Assembly (NCBI GenBank): GCA_030527105.1
Contig: JAUNBK010000004.1
Location: 33,683-97,682, forward strand
From: Planctomycetia bacterium
GTDB lineage: Bacteria > Planctomycetota > Planctomycetia > Pirellulales > Thermoguttaceae
Direction: 5' to 3'
DNA length: 64,000 nucleotides
In this document: piece by piece, positions 54,723 through 62,842 of the stretch
How the letters are laid out: every line of letters starts with the position of its first letter
Numbering within the stretch: the stretch's first letter is position 1
The notes under the pieces: model-generated
The model's database searches: none
Seen by the model: only the letters and a program-made list of their open reading frames with translations
Told to the model about the DNA's origin: nothing
Made by a program: the position numbers and the translations under genes

Positions 54723-56516
54723 CTAAATCAAAGCGCGCAGGTCGTTCTCGACGCGTGCAAGATGGTCGTCGAGATTTCCCTCAACGCCAGGAGGAAGCGC
54801 GGCGAAAAGGTAGAATTTGATTTTCGGCTCCGTTCCGCTAGGGCGCGCGGCGATGAAATTGCCCGGCTCGGAAAGCTCCCACACAACGAGTTTCCCACGC
54901 GGTCCGACGAGCGGAGTTTGCTTCCCCGATAGGACGTCCGTTTGGGTCGCGTGCTCGTAATCACGAATCCGCACGACCTCCATTCCTCCGACGGATTTGG
55001 GCGGATTCTTTTGGAAGCGCTCAAGGAGAGCCGACATTTTTGCCGTTCCTTCCGACCCCGTCATGACGAGGGAGAACGCCTTTTCGTCGTGCCGTCCGTA
55101 TTTTGCGTAGATCTCCTCCAGTTTGTCGTGAATCGTCTTTCGCTGCGATTTTGCGGCAGCAGCGAGTTCGCACATCGTGAGAGCTGCGGCGGCAGCGTCC
55201 TTGTCGCGAGCGTGCGCACCAATCAAAAAACCATACGATTCCTCGGCACCAAATACGAAATTTTCCGGACCATTCTCTTCAATCGCACCACCGATGAATT
55301 TGAAGCCGACGAGCAAATCGTTGATCGTCCGAACCCCATACGCGTCGCCAATCCTTTTGACCAACGGCGTCGTCACGAGCGTTTCGACCACATAATTCTC
55401 CGGCGAGAGCGTCCCAGCCGCCTTGCGCGCACTCAAGAGATACTCCGCCATGAGCGCGGCGATTTGGTTCCCCGTGATGGTTTTCCACACGCTCCCTTCC
55501 TCGAACGAAAGCGGCGCGGCAACTCCCAATCGATCCGAGTCGGGATCCGTCGCGAGAATGAGATCGATGCCCCCTTTTTGTCGTGCATAATCAATAATCA
55601 TATCAAAAACGGCGGGATTCTCCGGGTTGGAGACGTGATTCGGCACATTTGGGAAGTCGCCGCTCGGCTCGGCATGAGGTCCGAATAACTCCACATTCTC
55701 GAAGCCCGCCTTCTCGAGAACGGGCAGCACGCAACTCGCCCCCACACCATGGAGCGGAGAGTAGACGACGTGGAGGTCTCGACTTCCCGGGAGGCTGATT
55801 TTGAGCACTGCGTCGATAAAAGCCTGATCCACTTCGTCTTGGCAATATTCGATGTCGCCCGACTTGAGCGCGTCGTCGAAGGAGACTTTCCGAACGCTTT
55901 CGAGAGACATGACCTTGCGAATGATCCCCTCATCGTGAGGAAACAACGCCTGCCCGCCAGTGTTCCAATAGACTTTCACGGCGTTGTCACTCGGCGGATT
56001 GTGGCTTGCCGTCACCATAATTCCGCAGTCGCATTCCTTGTAGCGCACCATGAAGGACATTTCGGGCGTGCTTCGAAAACCATCAAGGAACCAAACTTTG
56101 AACCCGTTGGCGACCATAATCCCGGCGCACAACTCGGCAAAGTGGCGCGAGCGGTGGCGCGTGTCGTACGCAATCGCACATGAGGGACGCCGCGAGATGC
56201 CCTCCTTTTCGAGATACTCGAGCGTATACGACGCCAACCCCTGCGCGCTCTCGCCGATGGTGACATCGTTAATGACGTTGGTTCCGACCGGATACATTCG
56301 ACCACGGCGCCCGCCCGTTCCAAAGGGGATGATTGTCCAAAAGGCATCGTCAAGTTCCTTCCAACTTTGCGATTGCACCAAGTTGAGAATTTCGTCCACA
56401 TAAGGTGCGTACTGCGGCGCGTTGAGCCACAACTCGATATTCTTGAGGGCGGAAGGAGTGAGCAAACGCTCCTCGACTGCGTGCTGGAGCGCGCAAAGTG
56501 CCTCGGACTTATCCAT
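54723..56516 (-). CDS. Phosphoglucomutase/phosphomannomutase family enzyme
   Basis: Alpha-D-phosphohexomutase that interconverts hexose 1- and 6-phosphates; cytosolic. 597 residues, like the long PGM2/PgcA type. The GTGGRRGRMYPVG region near residue 63 starts domain 1. The phosphoserine loop is VTASHNPPSDN near 171, the Mg2+ site DPDSDRLG near 325, the sugar loop GAEESYGFLIG near 425, and the phosphate-binding RPSGTEPKIKFYL near 555. The ATG at 56516 has AGGAGG five bases upstream; the frame upstream of it is not conserved. Which sugar it prefers cannot be told from the sequence. It stands alone on the minus strand with its own promoter. Confidence 0.94.
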   Translation of the reverse strand: MDKSEALCALQHAVEERLLTPSALKNIELWLNAPQYAPYVDEILNLVQSQSWKELDDAFWTIIPFGTGGRRGRMYPVGTNVINDVTIGESAQGLASYTLEYLEKEGISRRPSCAIAYDTRHRSRHFAELCAGIMVANGFKVWFLDGFRSTPEMSFMVRYKECDCGIMVTASHNPPSDNAVKVYWNTGGQALFPHDEGIIRKVMSLESVRKVSFDDALKSGDIEYCQDEVDQAFIDAVLKISLPGSRDLHVVYSPLHGVGASCVLPVLEKAGFENVELFGPHAEPSGDFPNVPNHVSNPENPAVFDMIIDYARQKGGIDLILATDPDSDRLGVAAPLSFEEGSVWKTITGNQIAALMAEYLLSARKAAGTLSPENYVVETLVTTPLVKRIGDAYGVRTINDLLVGFKFIGGAIEENGPENFVFGAEESYGFLIGAHARDKDAAAAALTMCELAAAAKSQRKTIHDKLEEIYAKYGRHDEKAFSLVMTGSEGTAKMSALLERFQKNPPKSVGGMEVVRIRDYEHATQTDVLSGKQTPLVGPRGKLVVWELSEPGNFIAARPSGTEPKIKFYLFAALPPGVEGNLDDHLARVENDLRALI

Positions 56517-56585
56517 GGTTTCCTCCTGATTTTCCTGATTATGTAGATCGAATACTGTGGGTCGAATGCACTCACATGGCGTCCT

Positions 56586-56614
56586 ATTATACCACACATT
56601 TCAAGAAAAAAGAG
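56586..56614 (-). promoter_or_regulatory. Promoter of the phosphohexomutase gene
   Basis: On the minus strand a perfect TATAAT (56591-56586) is preceded directly by TGTGG. The -35 region at the right spacing is weak, so an extended -10 promoter is likely. Confidence 0.5.
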
Positions 56615-56721
56615 GGGGAGTCGTCACGGGGGGCGTTCAAATTTGGTGGGCGCTCTGAAGAAACTCTTTAGGAAAGAACTTCCGATTTTGCGCTCCCTGT
56701 AAAATCATAAATTTGCAGTTT

Positions 56722-56827
56722 TATACTCGTTCTCATTTGAATTTCCGTCTTGTGCGGTTCTGATGCAGGCATTTTCAGCGAAGCAAAAATGCTGGTGAAG
56801 CGGAATTTTATAGTGCATAGGGTATAT
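56722..56827. repeat. Family A-like repeat with a different core
   Basis: Left end TTATACTCGTTCTCATTTG and right end GGAATTTTATAGTGCATAG look like family A termini, but the interior (CTGATGCAGGCATTTTCAGC) is unrelated to the family A core. Confidence 0.55.
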
Positions 56828-56931
56828 AATACTTCGCGTTGAAATTCCCGGTTCCGTCCGCCGTTGGAGCTTGCGCACCACGGCTCGCAAAACGTTGCGC
56901 AGAACGGGAATTTTAAAGGAGAACGAGTATA
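56823..56931 (+). repeat. Family A repeat, complete copy (tandem, first)
   Basis: TATAATACTTCGCGTTG through AACGAGTATA. It overlaps the next copy by its terminal TATA. Confidence 0.92.
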
Positions 56932-57036
56932 TAATACTTCGCGTTGAAATTCCCGGTTCCGTCCGCCGTTGGAGCTTGCGCACCACGGCTCGCAAAACCT
57001 CACGCAAAACGGGAATTTTAAACGACGACGAGTATA
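56930..57036 (+). repeat. Family A repeat, complete copy (tandem, second)
   Basis: Nearly identical to the previous copy, including the variant GGAGCTTGCGCACCACGG, which is one base longer than other copies; the two are probably a recent tandem duplication. Confidence 0.92.
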
Positions 57037-57103
57037 GAAGTATAATCTTTTTGAGCAGCAATCTTCCAACATCTTGAAAGGAAATATTTTTGAAAATTGT
57101 TTC

Positions 57104-57147
57104 CTCTCAAACTCTCCTTCAAAAAACTTTTGGACCGTTCACTACGT
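57104..57147 (+). repeat. Direct-repeat unit C, copy 1
   Basis: CTCTCAAACTCTCCTTC, then AAAAACTTTTGG; matches 57833-57874 at most positions. Confidence 0.5.
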
Positions 57148-57172
57148 TTGCTGGTGCAGCACGAGCCTGCCA

Positions 57173-57295
57173 GAGCCGTGAACGAAGCGTAGCTCTGGAT
57201 GAAGCGCCGAGGGATTTTGCCATACGTCGGAGAATCTTGAGCGTCAAACGATTCTTCCACCCATCCGGAACTACGCTGCGCTTCGTTCTCGGCTC
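57173..57295 (+). repeat. Family B palindromic repeat, copy 3
   Basis: 123 bases. The left end GAGCCGTGAACGAAGCGTAG and the right end (reverse complement GAGCCGAGAACGAAGCGCAG) form clear terminal inverted repeats of about 20 bases. The interior differs from copies 1 and 2, but CCGGAACTACG near the right end is shared. Confidence 0.75.
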
Positions 57296-57420
57296 AGAAT
57301 ATCCTGAAAGTGGTTTTTGTGCAGTTTCTTGAAAAATCAAAAATTTCAGGTGCGTTTCGAGGGCATTTTGCGAAACCCTTGTTTTTACGAGACTGTATGA
57401 TTAGGAGCCTTTTCAAAATA

Positions 57421-57693
57421 TTTTAGTCCGCTATTCGTAAAAAAACCATGTTGCGTAAAAATAGGGTTCTGACGCATTTCAGACTTTTGCATTTTTTGAT
57501 TCTTTTTGGTGAAAAAATGCGTTTTTTGGGTGCTTTTTGCGATCGGATGTTTTTCCAAAAAGAGGGTTTTGACACAGAAATTCCGCAGTAAAGCTGATAT
57601 TCGTTAATTTAATTGTTTTTGAGGCGGTTTTGAGGGGTGCTTCACACTTGTTTTTACATACTCAAAACGAATTGTGCGGAATGCGGACTAAAA
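57421..57693. repeat. T-rich segment bounded by 11-base inverted repeats
   Basis: TTTTAGTCCGC (57421-57431) faces GCGGACTAAAA (57683-57693); the flanks AATA and CAAT extend the match. The 273-base segment may be another small non-coding element. Confidence 0.4.
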
Positions 57694-57832
57694 CATTGGG
57701 CTTCTCGGACAACAACCTTTAGGCTGCGTATTTTATGGTCTCAATGGAGAAATGTGATGTTTTTTCTCTGGGAAAATGCGAAAAAAAGGCTCGAAAAGGG
57801 TTGTTTTTTGAATTTGTGATTTTGAGGAGGCA

Positions 57833-57874
57833 CTCTCAAACTCACCTTCCAAAAACTTTTGACACGCCCACGAC
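57833..57874 (+). repeat. Direct-repeat unit C, copy 2
   Basis: CTCTCAAACTCACCTTCC, then AAAAACTTTTGACACG; diverged copy of 57104-57147. Confidence 0.5.
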
Positions 57875-57946
57875 CGTCGAAGGGCGGCAAGATGTGCGTG
57901 AAACGAAAAGTTATTGTTCCTGAATGGGTACCCCAAAAAGGCGTAC

Positions 57947-57979
57947 GGTATCGGAAATTTCAACGTGAAGCATCATAAA
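57947..57979 (-). repeat. Family A repeat, end fragment in reverse orientation
   Basis: ATCGGAAATTTCAACGTGAA then CATCATAAA matches the reverse complement of the family A left end. The rest of the element is missing. Confidence 0.6.
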
Positions 57980-58118
57980 GCTTCGAAAGGGATAAGAGCG
58001 GTGTTGAGACCCGTGAGTTTTATGTCTTTTTGCGTTTTTCAAGAAGGAACTTTGCGCGGAAACCCAAATTTTCCTCCAGAATCCGGTAGGTACGCCTTGT
58101 CGAAATGGCGAAAAGATT

Positions 58119-58232
58119 GTATAATACCCTTCGTCTTGGCGCTCATAATGGCTCATAATGGAAGTAGGGAGCGGTGTACCACGGCTCGTAAAGCGTCACG
58201 CAAGACGGGAATTTTAAAGGAGAACGGGTATA
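58119..58232 (+). repeat. Family A repeat, diverged copy
   Basis: Left end GTATAATACCCTTCGT and right half CCACGGCTCGTAAAGCGTCA then GGGAATTTTAAAGGAG are recognisable; the middle has been replaced by GGCTCATAATGG repeats. Tails CGATGAGTATAAA follow. Confidence 0.7.
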
Positions 58233-58412
58233 AAGCTCGATGAGTATAAATGGGGATGAGTACAGGATGGTGGCAATGGAAAGGGACGAGACACAAATGC
58301 TTGCGCTGAATCTCGGCGAGGCTGATCGCGCGTCTGCGTTTCCCCCCTGCTTTTCCTCCGTTTGTTTTAGGACGGAAACTTCCTTGATACAATTGAAAAA
58401 TGAGGTGAGAAC

Positions 58413-60479
58413 ATGAGGCTTCCTTTGGAAAATTTGGCAATTAACACGATCCGTACGCTGTCGATGGATGCCGTCCAGGCTGCAAAAAGTGGACACCCCG
58501 GCGCTCCTATGGCGCAGGCACCTGTCGCCTATTTGCTCTATAACGAGAGAATGAAGTACAATCCAGCCCAACCATTGTGGGCGGCGCGGGACCGATTCGT
58601 CCTCTCGTGCGGGCACGCCTCGGCGCTCCTCTATTCGACCTTGCATCTGGTTGGAACGCAGCAGTTCGAAAACGGCTCCCCAACGGGCGAGTTGGCGGTG
58701 CGACTCGAGGATTTGAAGAACTTCCGCCAGTTGGGAAGTCGTTGCCCTGGGCATCCGGAGTTCGGGCACACAAGCGGTGTCGAAATCACCACGGGACCTC
58801 TGGGGCAGGGGCTTGCTTCGAGCGTCGGAATGGCGATTTCCGCGCAGTGGATGGCGGCGAAATACAATCGTGACAAGGATTTGTTCGGCTTCAACGTCTA
58901 CGCGCTCTGCGGCGACGGCTGCATGATGGAGGGCGTCTCGTCCGAGGCGGCGTCGCTTGCCGCGCATTTGAAGCTCGCGAATCTCTGCTGGATTTATGAC
59001 GATAACACGATCACCATTGAGGGGGACACCTCGCTTGCCTTCTCGGAGGACGTCGCGAAGCGTTTCGACGCCTACGGGTGGAACGTCCTTAAAGTTGCCG
59101 ACATGAACGACCTTGGTGCGCTGCGCGACGCGCTCGACGCTTTTGTCGAGGAGAAAGAGCGACCGACGTTGATCATCGTCAAGAGCGTCATTGGGTTTGG
59201 GTCGCCAAACAAGGCTGGCTCGCACGATGTTCACGGAGCGCCGCTGGGCGAGGAGGAAATTCGACTCACGAAGCAAAATCTCGGCTGGGTCTCGGAAGAG
59301 AGTTTCTTTGTGCCGGACGAGGTGCGAGAGGTCTTTCGAAACGGCGTCCAAGCTCGCGGCGCGCAGTTGTATACCGAGTGGGAGGCGGATTTCAACGACT
59401 ATTGCCAAAAATACCCCAATGAGGCGCAAGAGATCAAGACTCTCTTGGCGGGCGCGCTCCCCGAGGGGTGGGACGCAGGCATCGGGCAAATGTGGTCGGC
59501 GGACGAAAAAGGAACCGCCTCGCGTAATTCTTCCGGCAAGGTTCTCAACCAACTCGCGCAAGGGATTCCGTGGCTCCTCGGTGGGTCGGCAGATCTCGCT
59601 CCTTCCAACAAGTCGAATCTTACGTTCCCCGAGGCGGGCGACTTCTCGTGGGAGAATCGCGCGGGGAGAAACTTCCACTTCGGTGTGCGCGAGTTCGCAA
59701 TGGGGGCGATTTGCAACGGAATCGCAACGTGTGGCTTGAGGAGCTATGGTGCGACGTTCTTCGTCTTTTGCGACTATCTCCGTCCCGCGATGAGAATGAG
59801 CGCGCTCATGAAACTCCCCGTGCTGTACATCTTCACGCACGACTCCATTGGAGTGGGCGAGGATGGTCCGACGCACCAGCCGGTCGAGCATTTGGCGTCG
59901 CTGCGCGCCATTCCGAATATGGTCGTGCTGCGCCCTGCCGACGCCAACGAGGTGCGATACGCGTATCGATGGTACGCGGAGAACAAAACGTCTCCCGTGG
60001 CGCTTATTTTGACGCGTCAGGATCTTCCCACGCTTCGGCGTTCGCTCGAGCCGGAGGGGGACGCATGTGCGTGTTCGTGCGGCGTGCTCAAGGGTGCGTA
60101 TGTGCTGCGTGACGCGACGAATCCCGCGACGAACCTCCCGGACGCGATTCTCATGGCAAGCGGGAGCGAGGTGCATTTGTGTCTCGACGCGCAGAAGCGC
60201 CTCGCGGCGGATGGCATTTTTGCCCGAGTCGTGAGCGTGCCGTCGATGGAGATTTTCGAACGACAGACGCAGGAGTACAAAGAGTCCGTCCTTCCGAGCC
60301 TCGTTCGGAATCGCGTCGCGGTGGAAGCTGGCATCGAGTTGGGCTGGCGAAAATACCTCCGCTGCTCGGGGAAATTCATTGGGATGGACGATTTCGGGGC
60401 GTCCGCGCCATTCAAGAAGTTGTACGAGTACTTCGGAATCACCACGGACGCGATCGTCTCTGCCGTGAAAGACGTTTGA
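58413..60479 (+). CDS. tkt: Transketolase
   Basis: Thiamine-diphosphate enzyme of the non-oxidative pentose phosphate pathway; cytosolic. 688 residues, the usual length. Family signatures: AAKSGHPGAPM near residue 22, LSCGHASALLYS near 66, GVEITTGPLGQGLASSVG near 120, the cofactor motif GDGCMMEGVSSEA near 166 with WIYDDNTI after it, and in the second half HDSIGVGEDGPTHQPVEHL near 475, with the catalytic Glu region SYGATFFVFCDYLRPA before it. The ATG at 58413 is preceded by GAGGTGAG. The gene stands alone after the repeat-rich block and is followed by an 11-base-pair hairpin. Confidence 0.96.
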   Translation: MRLPLENLAINTIRTLSMDAVQAAKSGHPGAPMAQAPVAYLLYNERMKYNPAQPLWAARDRFVLSCGHASALLYSTLHLVGTQQFENGSPTGELAVRLEDLKNFRQLGSRCPGHPEFGHTSGVEITTGPLGQGLASSVGMAISAQWMAAKYNRDKDLFGFNVYALCGDGCMMEGVSSEAASLAAHLKLANLCWIYDDNTITIEGDTSLAFSEDVAKRFDAYGWNVLKVADMNDLGALRDALDAFVEEKERPTLIIVKSVIGFGSPNKAGSHDVHGAPLGEEEIRLTKQNLGWVSEESFFVPDEVREVFRNGVQARGAQLYTEWEADFNDYCQKYPNEAQEIKTLLAGALPEGWDAGIGQMWSADEKGTASRNSSGKVLNQLAQGIPWLLGGSADLAPSNKSNLTFPEAGDFSWENRAGRNFHFGVREFAMGAICNGIATCGLRSYGATFFVFCDYLRPAMRMSALMKLPVLYIFTHDSIGVGEDGPTHQPVEHLASLRAIPNMVVLRPADANEVRYAYRWYAENKTSPVALILTRQDLPTLRRSLEPEGDACACSCGVLKGAYVLRDATNPATNLPDAILMASGSEVHLCLDAQKRLAADGIFARVVSVPSMEIFERQTQEYKESVLPSLVRNRVAVEAGIELGWRKYLRCSGKFIGMDDFGASAPFKKLYEYFGITTDAIVSAVKDV

Positions 60480-60499
60480 TCCTCTTCTTTTTCTTCTTC

Positions 60500-60530
60500 C
60501 CACGTGCGATACCCCTTGTCGCACGTGGGG
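60500..60530 (+). terminator. Hairpin after the transketolase gene
   Basis: CCCACGTGCGA (60500-60510) pairs perfectly with TCGCACGTGGG (60520-60530). There is no T-run after it; a second hairpin CCACCC/GGGTGG lies at 60566-60584. It may terminate or only protect the 3' end. Confidence 0.5.
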
Positions 60531-60646
60531 GGTGAAGCGAGAAATCGCCATTTCTTCCAAAATTGCCACCCCTCTTTTGGGTGGTTAGACTTGCTCTAAC
60601 TCGCGAAAAATGAAATATTTCCCAGCTCATTTTTCTCAAAATTGAC

Positions 60647-60674
60647 TTGTTCAGAAGTCGTCATCTGATATAAT
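60647..60674 (+). promoter_or_regulatory. Promoter of the DUF362/flavodoxin/DUF4405 operon
   Basis: TTGTTC (60647-60652), 16-base spacer, perfect TATAAT (60669-60674). A better-looking TTGACT at 60642 would give a 21-base spacer, which is too long. Confidence 0.6.
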
Positions 60675-60679
60675 TACAA

Positions 60680-61003
60680 TTGTTGGAGGGAGAGTTTGCT
60701 TCGAATCTTGCGCGGGTTGATTCGAGACCAATGCGCGGCAGTTCGTCGTTATTCTCAAATTCGAGTCGAGTTTCGCTCAGGAAAAACAGTATCGAGTGTG
60801 TTTTCGAGTGAGACTTGAATCGTATCGCAACGAAAGCCGACACCCTTTTGGGAATCGTTTCCGAGGGGGCAAAAGAAGAACAATGTCGGTTTTTTATTTG
60901 CATTCCACCTTGGAGTTGCGCCAACTTCAAGATGCTCCACGGAAGCGGGCGTCGAGTAAGTGTTGAAGTGTTCGTCACATTTCGAATCAATAGGAGAAAA
61001 ATC
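60680..61003 (+). ncRNA. Long structured 5' leader with internal terminator-like hairpin
   Basis: More than 320 bases lie between the promoter and the DUF362 start. TCGAATC/GATTCGA can form a 7-base-pair stem near 60700-60726, and several TCGAG repeats follow. At 60837-60895 CCGACA pairs with TGTCGG around an inner CCC(TTTT)GGG hairpin, and six T come straight after, as in an attenuator. I do not recognise a known riboswitch class. Confidence 0.4.
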
Positions 61004-62008
61004 ATGAGTCCATGCGAAAAAATGAAGAGGCGCGAAGCGCTGGTGGTTTTGGGGCTTGCGACGGTCGGAACCGGTATCGGGATTTCGTCCCTCAGTATGG
61101 CGTCCGACCAAGGGGTTGCAGAAGAGGGTACGCCGTTGCCCAAGGTCTTCATCACGCGAGAGATTACGCCGGAAAGTTTGGTGAAAATTTATCGCACTCT
61201 CGGTCGCGAGGCGAAGGGAAAAGTCGCGGTGAAAATTTCCACTGGCGAGCCGGGAGGGCATAATTTCCTTCAGCCTGCGCTCATTAAGGATCTTGTCCAG
61301 TTGGTGGACGGAACCATTGTCGAGTGCAACACGGCATACAACGGTCGGCGATCCGGCACGGAGAGCCATCTCAAGGCGGCGCGGGACCACGGTTTCACGG
61401 CGATTGCGCCCGTCGACATTATGGATGCGGAGGGAGACGTCCCGCTCCCGGTCGAAGGTGGGCAACACCTCAAGGAAGATTACGTCGGCGCGCACTATTT
61501 GAATTACGATTTCACCCTCGTTCTCTCGCACTTCAAGGGACACGCCATGGGTGGATTTGGCGGCGCGCTCAAAAATATCTCGATCGGAATCGCCTCCGCG
61601 ATGGGGAAGTGTTGGATCCATACTGCGGGCAAAGCGAAAGAGGATTTATGGAACAATCTCCCGCCGCAGGAACACTTTTTGGAGTCGATGGCGGAAGCTG
61701 CTTCTGCCGTCGTGCATCATTGTGGGGAAAATATCCTCTATATCAATGTCGCGAACAAACTCTCCGTCGATTGCGATTGCGACTCGAATCCGGACGACCC
61801 CAAAATGGGAGACATCGGAATTCTCGCCTCGCTCGACCCCGTTGCTCTCGACCGTGCCTGCGTTGATTTGGTGCGTTCCTCGAGCGACCCGGGAAAGGTT
61901 CATCTCATTGAGCGGATTGATTCGCGCAAGGGGATGCACACTCTCGTTCATGCCGAGCGACTGGGGTTGGGAAGTCAAAAATATGAGTTGGTGAGCATTG
62001 ATTCGTAA
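61004..62008 (+). CDS. DUF362 protein with Tat-type signal
   Basis: 334 residues from the ATG at 61004, which has AGGAG about ten bases upstream. The N-terminus has the twin-arginine-like KRREALVVLGLATVGTG, so export by Tat is likely. The body fits DUF362: KVAVKISTGEPGGHNFLQP near residue 77, ECNTAYNGRRSGTESHLKA near 110, FKGHAMGGFGGALKNISIG near 180, and CDCDSNPDDPKMGDIGILAS near 265, with paired cysteines that could bind iron or an Fe-S cluster. DUF362 members are redox proteins of anaerobes with unknown substrates. The gene opens an operon with a flavodoxin and a DUF4405 membrane protein. Confidence 0.88.
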   Translation: MSPCEKMKRREALVVLGLATVGTGIGISSLSMASDQGVAEEGTPLPKVFITREITPESLVKIYRTLGREAKGKVAVKISTGEPGGHNFLQPALIKDLVQLVDGTIVECNTAYNGRRSGTESHLKAARDHGFTAIAPVDIMDAEGDVPLPVEGGQHLKEDYVGAHYLNYDFTLVLSHFKGHAMGGFGGALKNISIGIASAMGKCWIHTAGKAKEDLWNNLPPQEHFLESMAEAASAVVHHCGENILYINVANKLSVDCDCDSNPDDPKMGDIGILASLDPVALDRACVDLVRSSSDPGKVHLIERIDSRKGMHTLVHAERLGLGSQKYELVSIDS

Positions 62009-62048
62009 TTTTTTTGTACTATTTCCATTTCATAACAGAAAGAAAAAA

Positions 62049-62801
62049 ATGAGAGTTTTGACAATGAGTTTAATTTTCATGTTGGCGTTCACACAAGTTT
62101 CATGCCGGCAAGATTCGGCAGCGTCTGGCGAGGGAGCCGCTCCTCGTGGCGATGCGGCGCAAGAAACTATCCAAGAAACTACCCAAGGCGCGGCGCAAGA
62201 GACTCCGTCCGTGGCGGCGTCTGGCGAGACTGCACCTCTCCCGGCTCCCTCCGTGGCGAGCGAGGGGAAGGGCGAGACGAAAATCCTCGTGGCGTGCTTC
62301 TCGAGACCGGACGAAAACTATGGCGTCGGCTTCGTTGAAAAAGGGAATACTTGGATCCTTGCCGAGATGATCGCGAAGGAGACGGGCGCGGATTTGTTCG
62401 AAATCAAAACCGTGAAACCGTATCCAAAAGGGTATCAAGAGTGCACGGAGGTAGCGAAGCGCGAGCAGGACGAGAACGCGCGACCGGAGCTCACTGGGAA
62501 GGTCAAGAACATGGACAATTACGACGTCATTTTCCTCGGCTATCCGAACTGGTGGGGCGACCTGCCTATGGCAGTGTATACTTTTTTGGAGGGGTACGAC
62601 TTTTCCGGGAAGACGATTGTTCCCTTCTGCACGCACGAGGGGAGCGGGCTGTCCGCCACCGTGCGCACTATTGGGCGAGTTTGCAAGGGTGCCAAGGTTG
62701 TTGGCGGCTACGAAATGACGGGGCGCAAGGCGCAGAACTCTCGAGAGAGCGCGCAAAAAGAGGTTTTGGAGTGGATTCGCGACGCAGGGATTGATAAATA
62801 G
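62049..62801 (+). CDS. Exported flavodoxin-like protein
   Basis: 250 residues. The N-terminal MRVLTMSLIFMLAFTQVSC looks like a lipoprotein or secretion signal; the residue at -3 of the cysteine is Gln, which is not canonical. A linker rich in Ala, Thr and Glu follows. The flavodoxin domain starts near residue 75: ILVACFSRPDENYG holds the phosphate-binding loop region, DVIFLGYPNWWGDLPMAVYT near 160 is the WWG motif, and TIVPFCTHEGSGLS near 190 forms the second flavin loop. An exported FMN protein next to DUF362 and a DUF4405 membrane protein suggests a membrane-linked electron path. The start at 62049 avoids a longer frame that begins inside the upstream stop. Confidence 0.88.
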   Translation: MRVLTMSLIFMLAFTQVSCRQDSAASGEGAAPRGDAAQETIQETTQGAAQETPSVAASGETAPLPAPSVASEGKGETKILVACFSRPDENYGVGFVEKGNTWILAEMIAKETGADLFEIKTVKPYPKGYQECTEVAKREQDENARPELTGKVKNMDNYDVIFLGYPNWWGDLPMAVYTFLEGYDFSGKTIVPFCTHEGSGLSATVRTIGRVCKGAKVVGGYEMTGRKAQNSRESAQKEVLEWIRDAGIDK

Positions 62802-62842
62802 CCTTCCCGACAACGAAATTCCCGTATAACAACGAGCAAAAA

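Larger units (their letters stand above)
56517..58412. other. 1.9-kb gene-free block packed with repeats
   Basis: No credible coding frame. It holds a promoter, four or five family A copies in full or part, one family B copy, a near-repeat of a 40-base unit (57104-57147 and 57833-57874), and a T-rich tract bounded by an 11-base inverted repeat. Short frames here translate the repeats themselves. Confidence 0.6.

Noticed and set aside
54564..54932. 122-codon plus-strand frame
   Set aside because: Begins in unassigned sequence and runs antisense into the phosphohexomutase; no ribosome binding site.
56668..57072. 134-codon frame with repeated Cys-containing peptide
   Set aside because: It simply translates the tandem family A repeats; the same peptide appears at every repeat and has no start signal.
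57637..57819. 60-codon plus-strand frame
   Set aside because: Located in low-complexity repeat-rich DNA with no ribosome binding site or motif.
58143..60569. 808-codon minus-strand reading frame
   Set aside because: It is antisense to the transketolase gene, has unusual Arg/His-rich composition and no family motifs; a shadow of GC-biased codons.
60642..60674. TTGACT paired with TATAAT before the DUF362 operon
   Set aside because: The spacer would be 21 bases; TTGTTC at 16 bases was preferred.
60815..61003. Upstream extension of the DUF362 gene by 63 codons
   Set aside because: The extension has no family similarity and would bury the Tat-type signal; the ATG at 61004 has a ribosome binding site.
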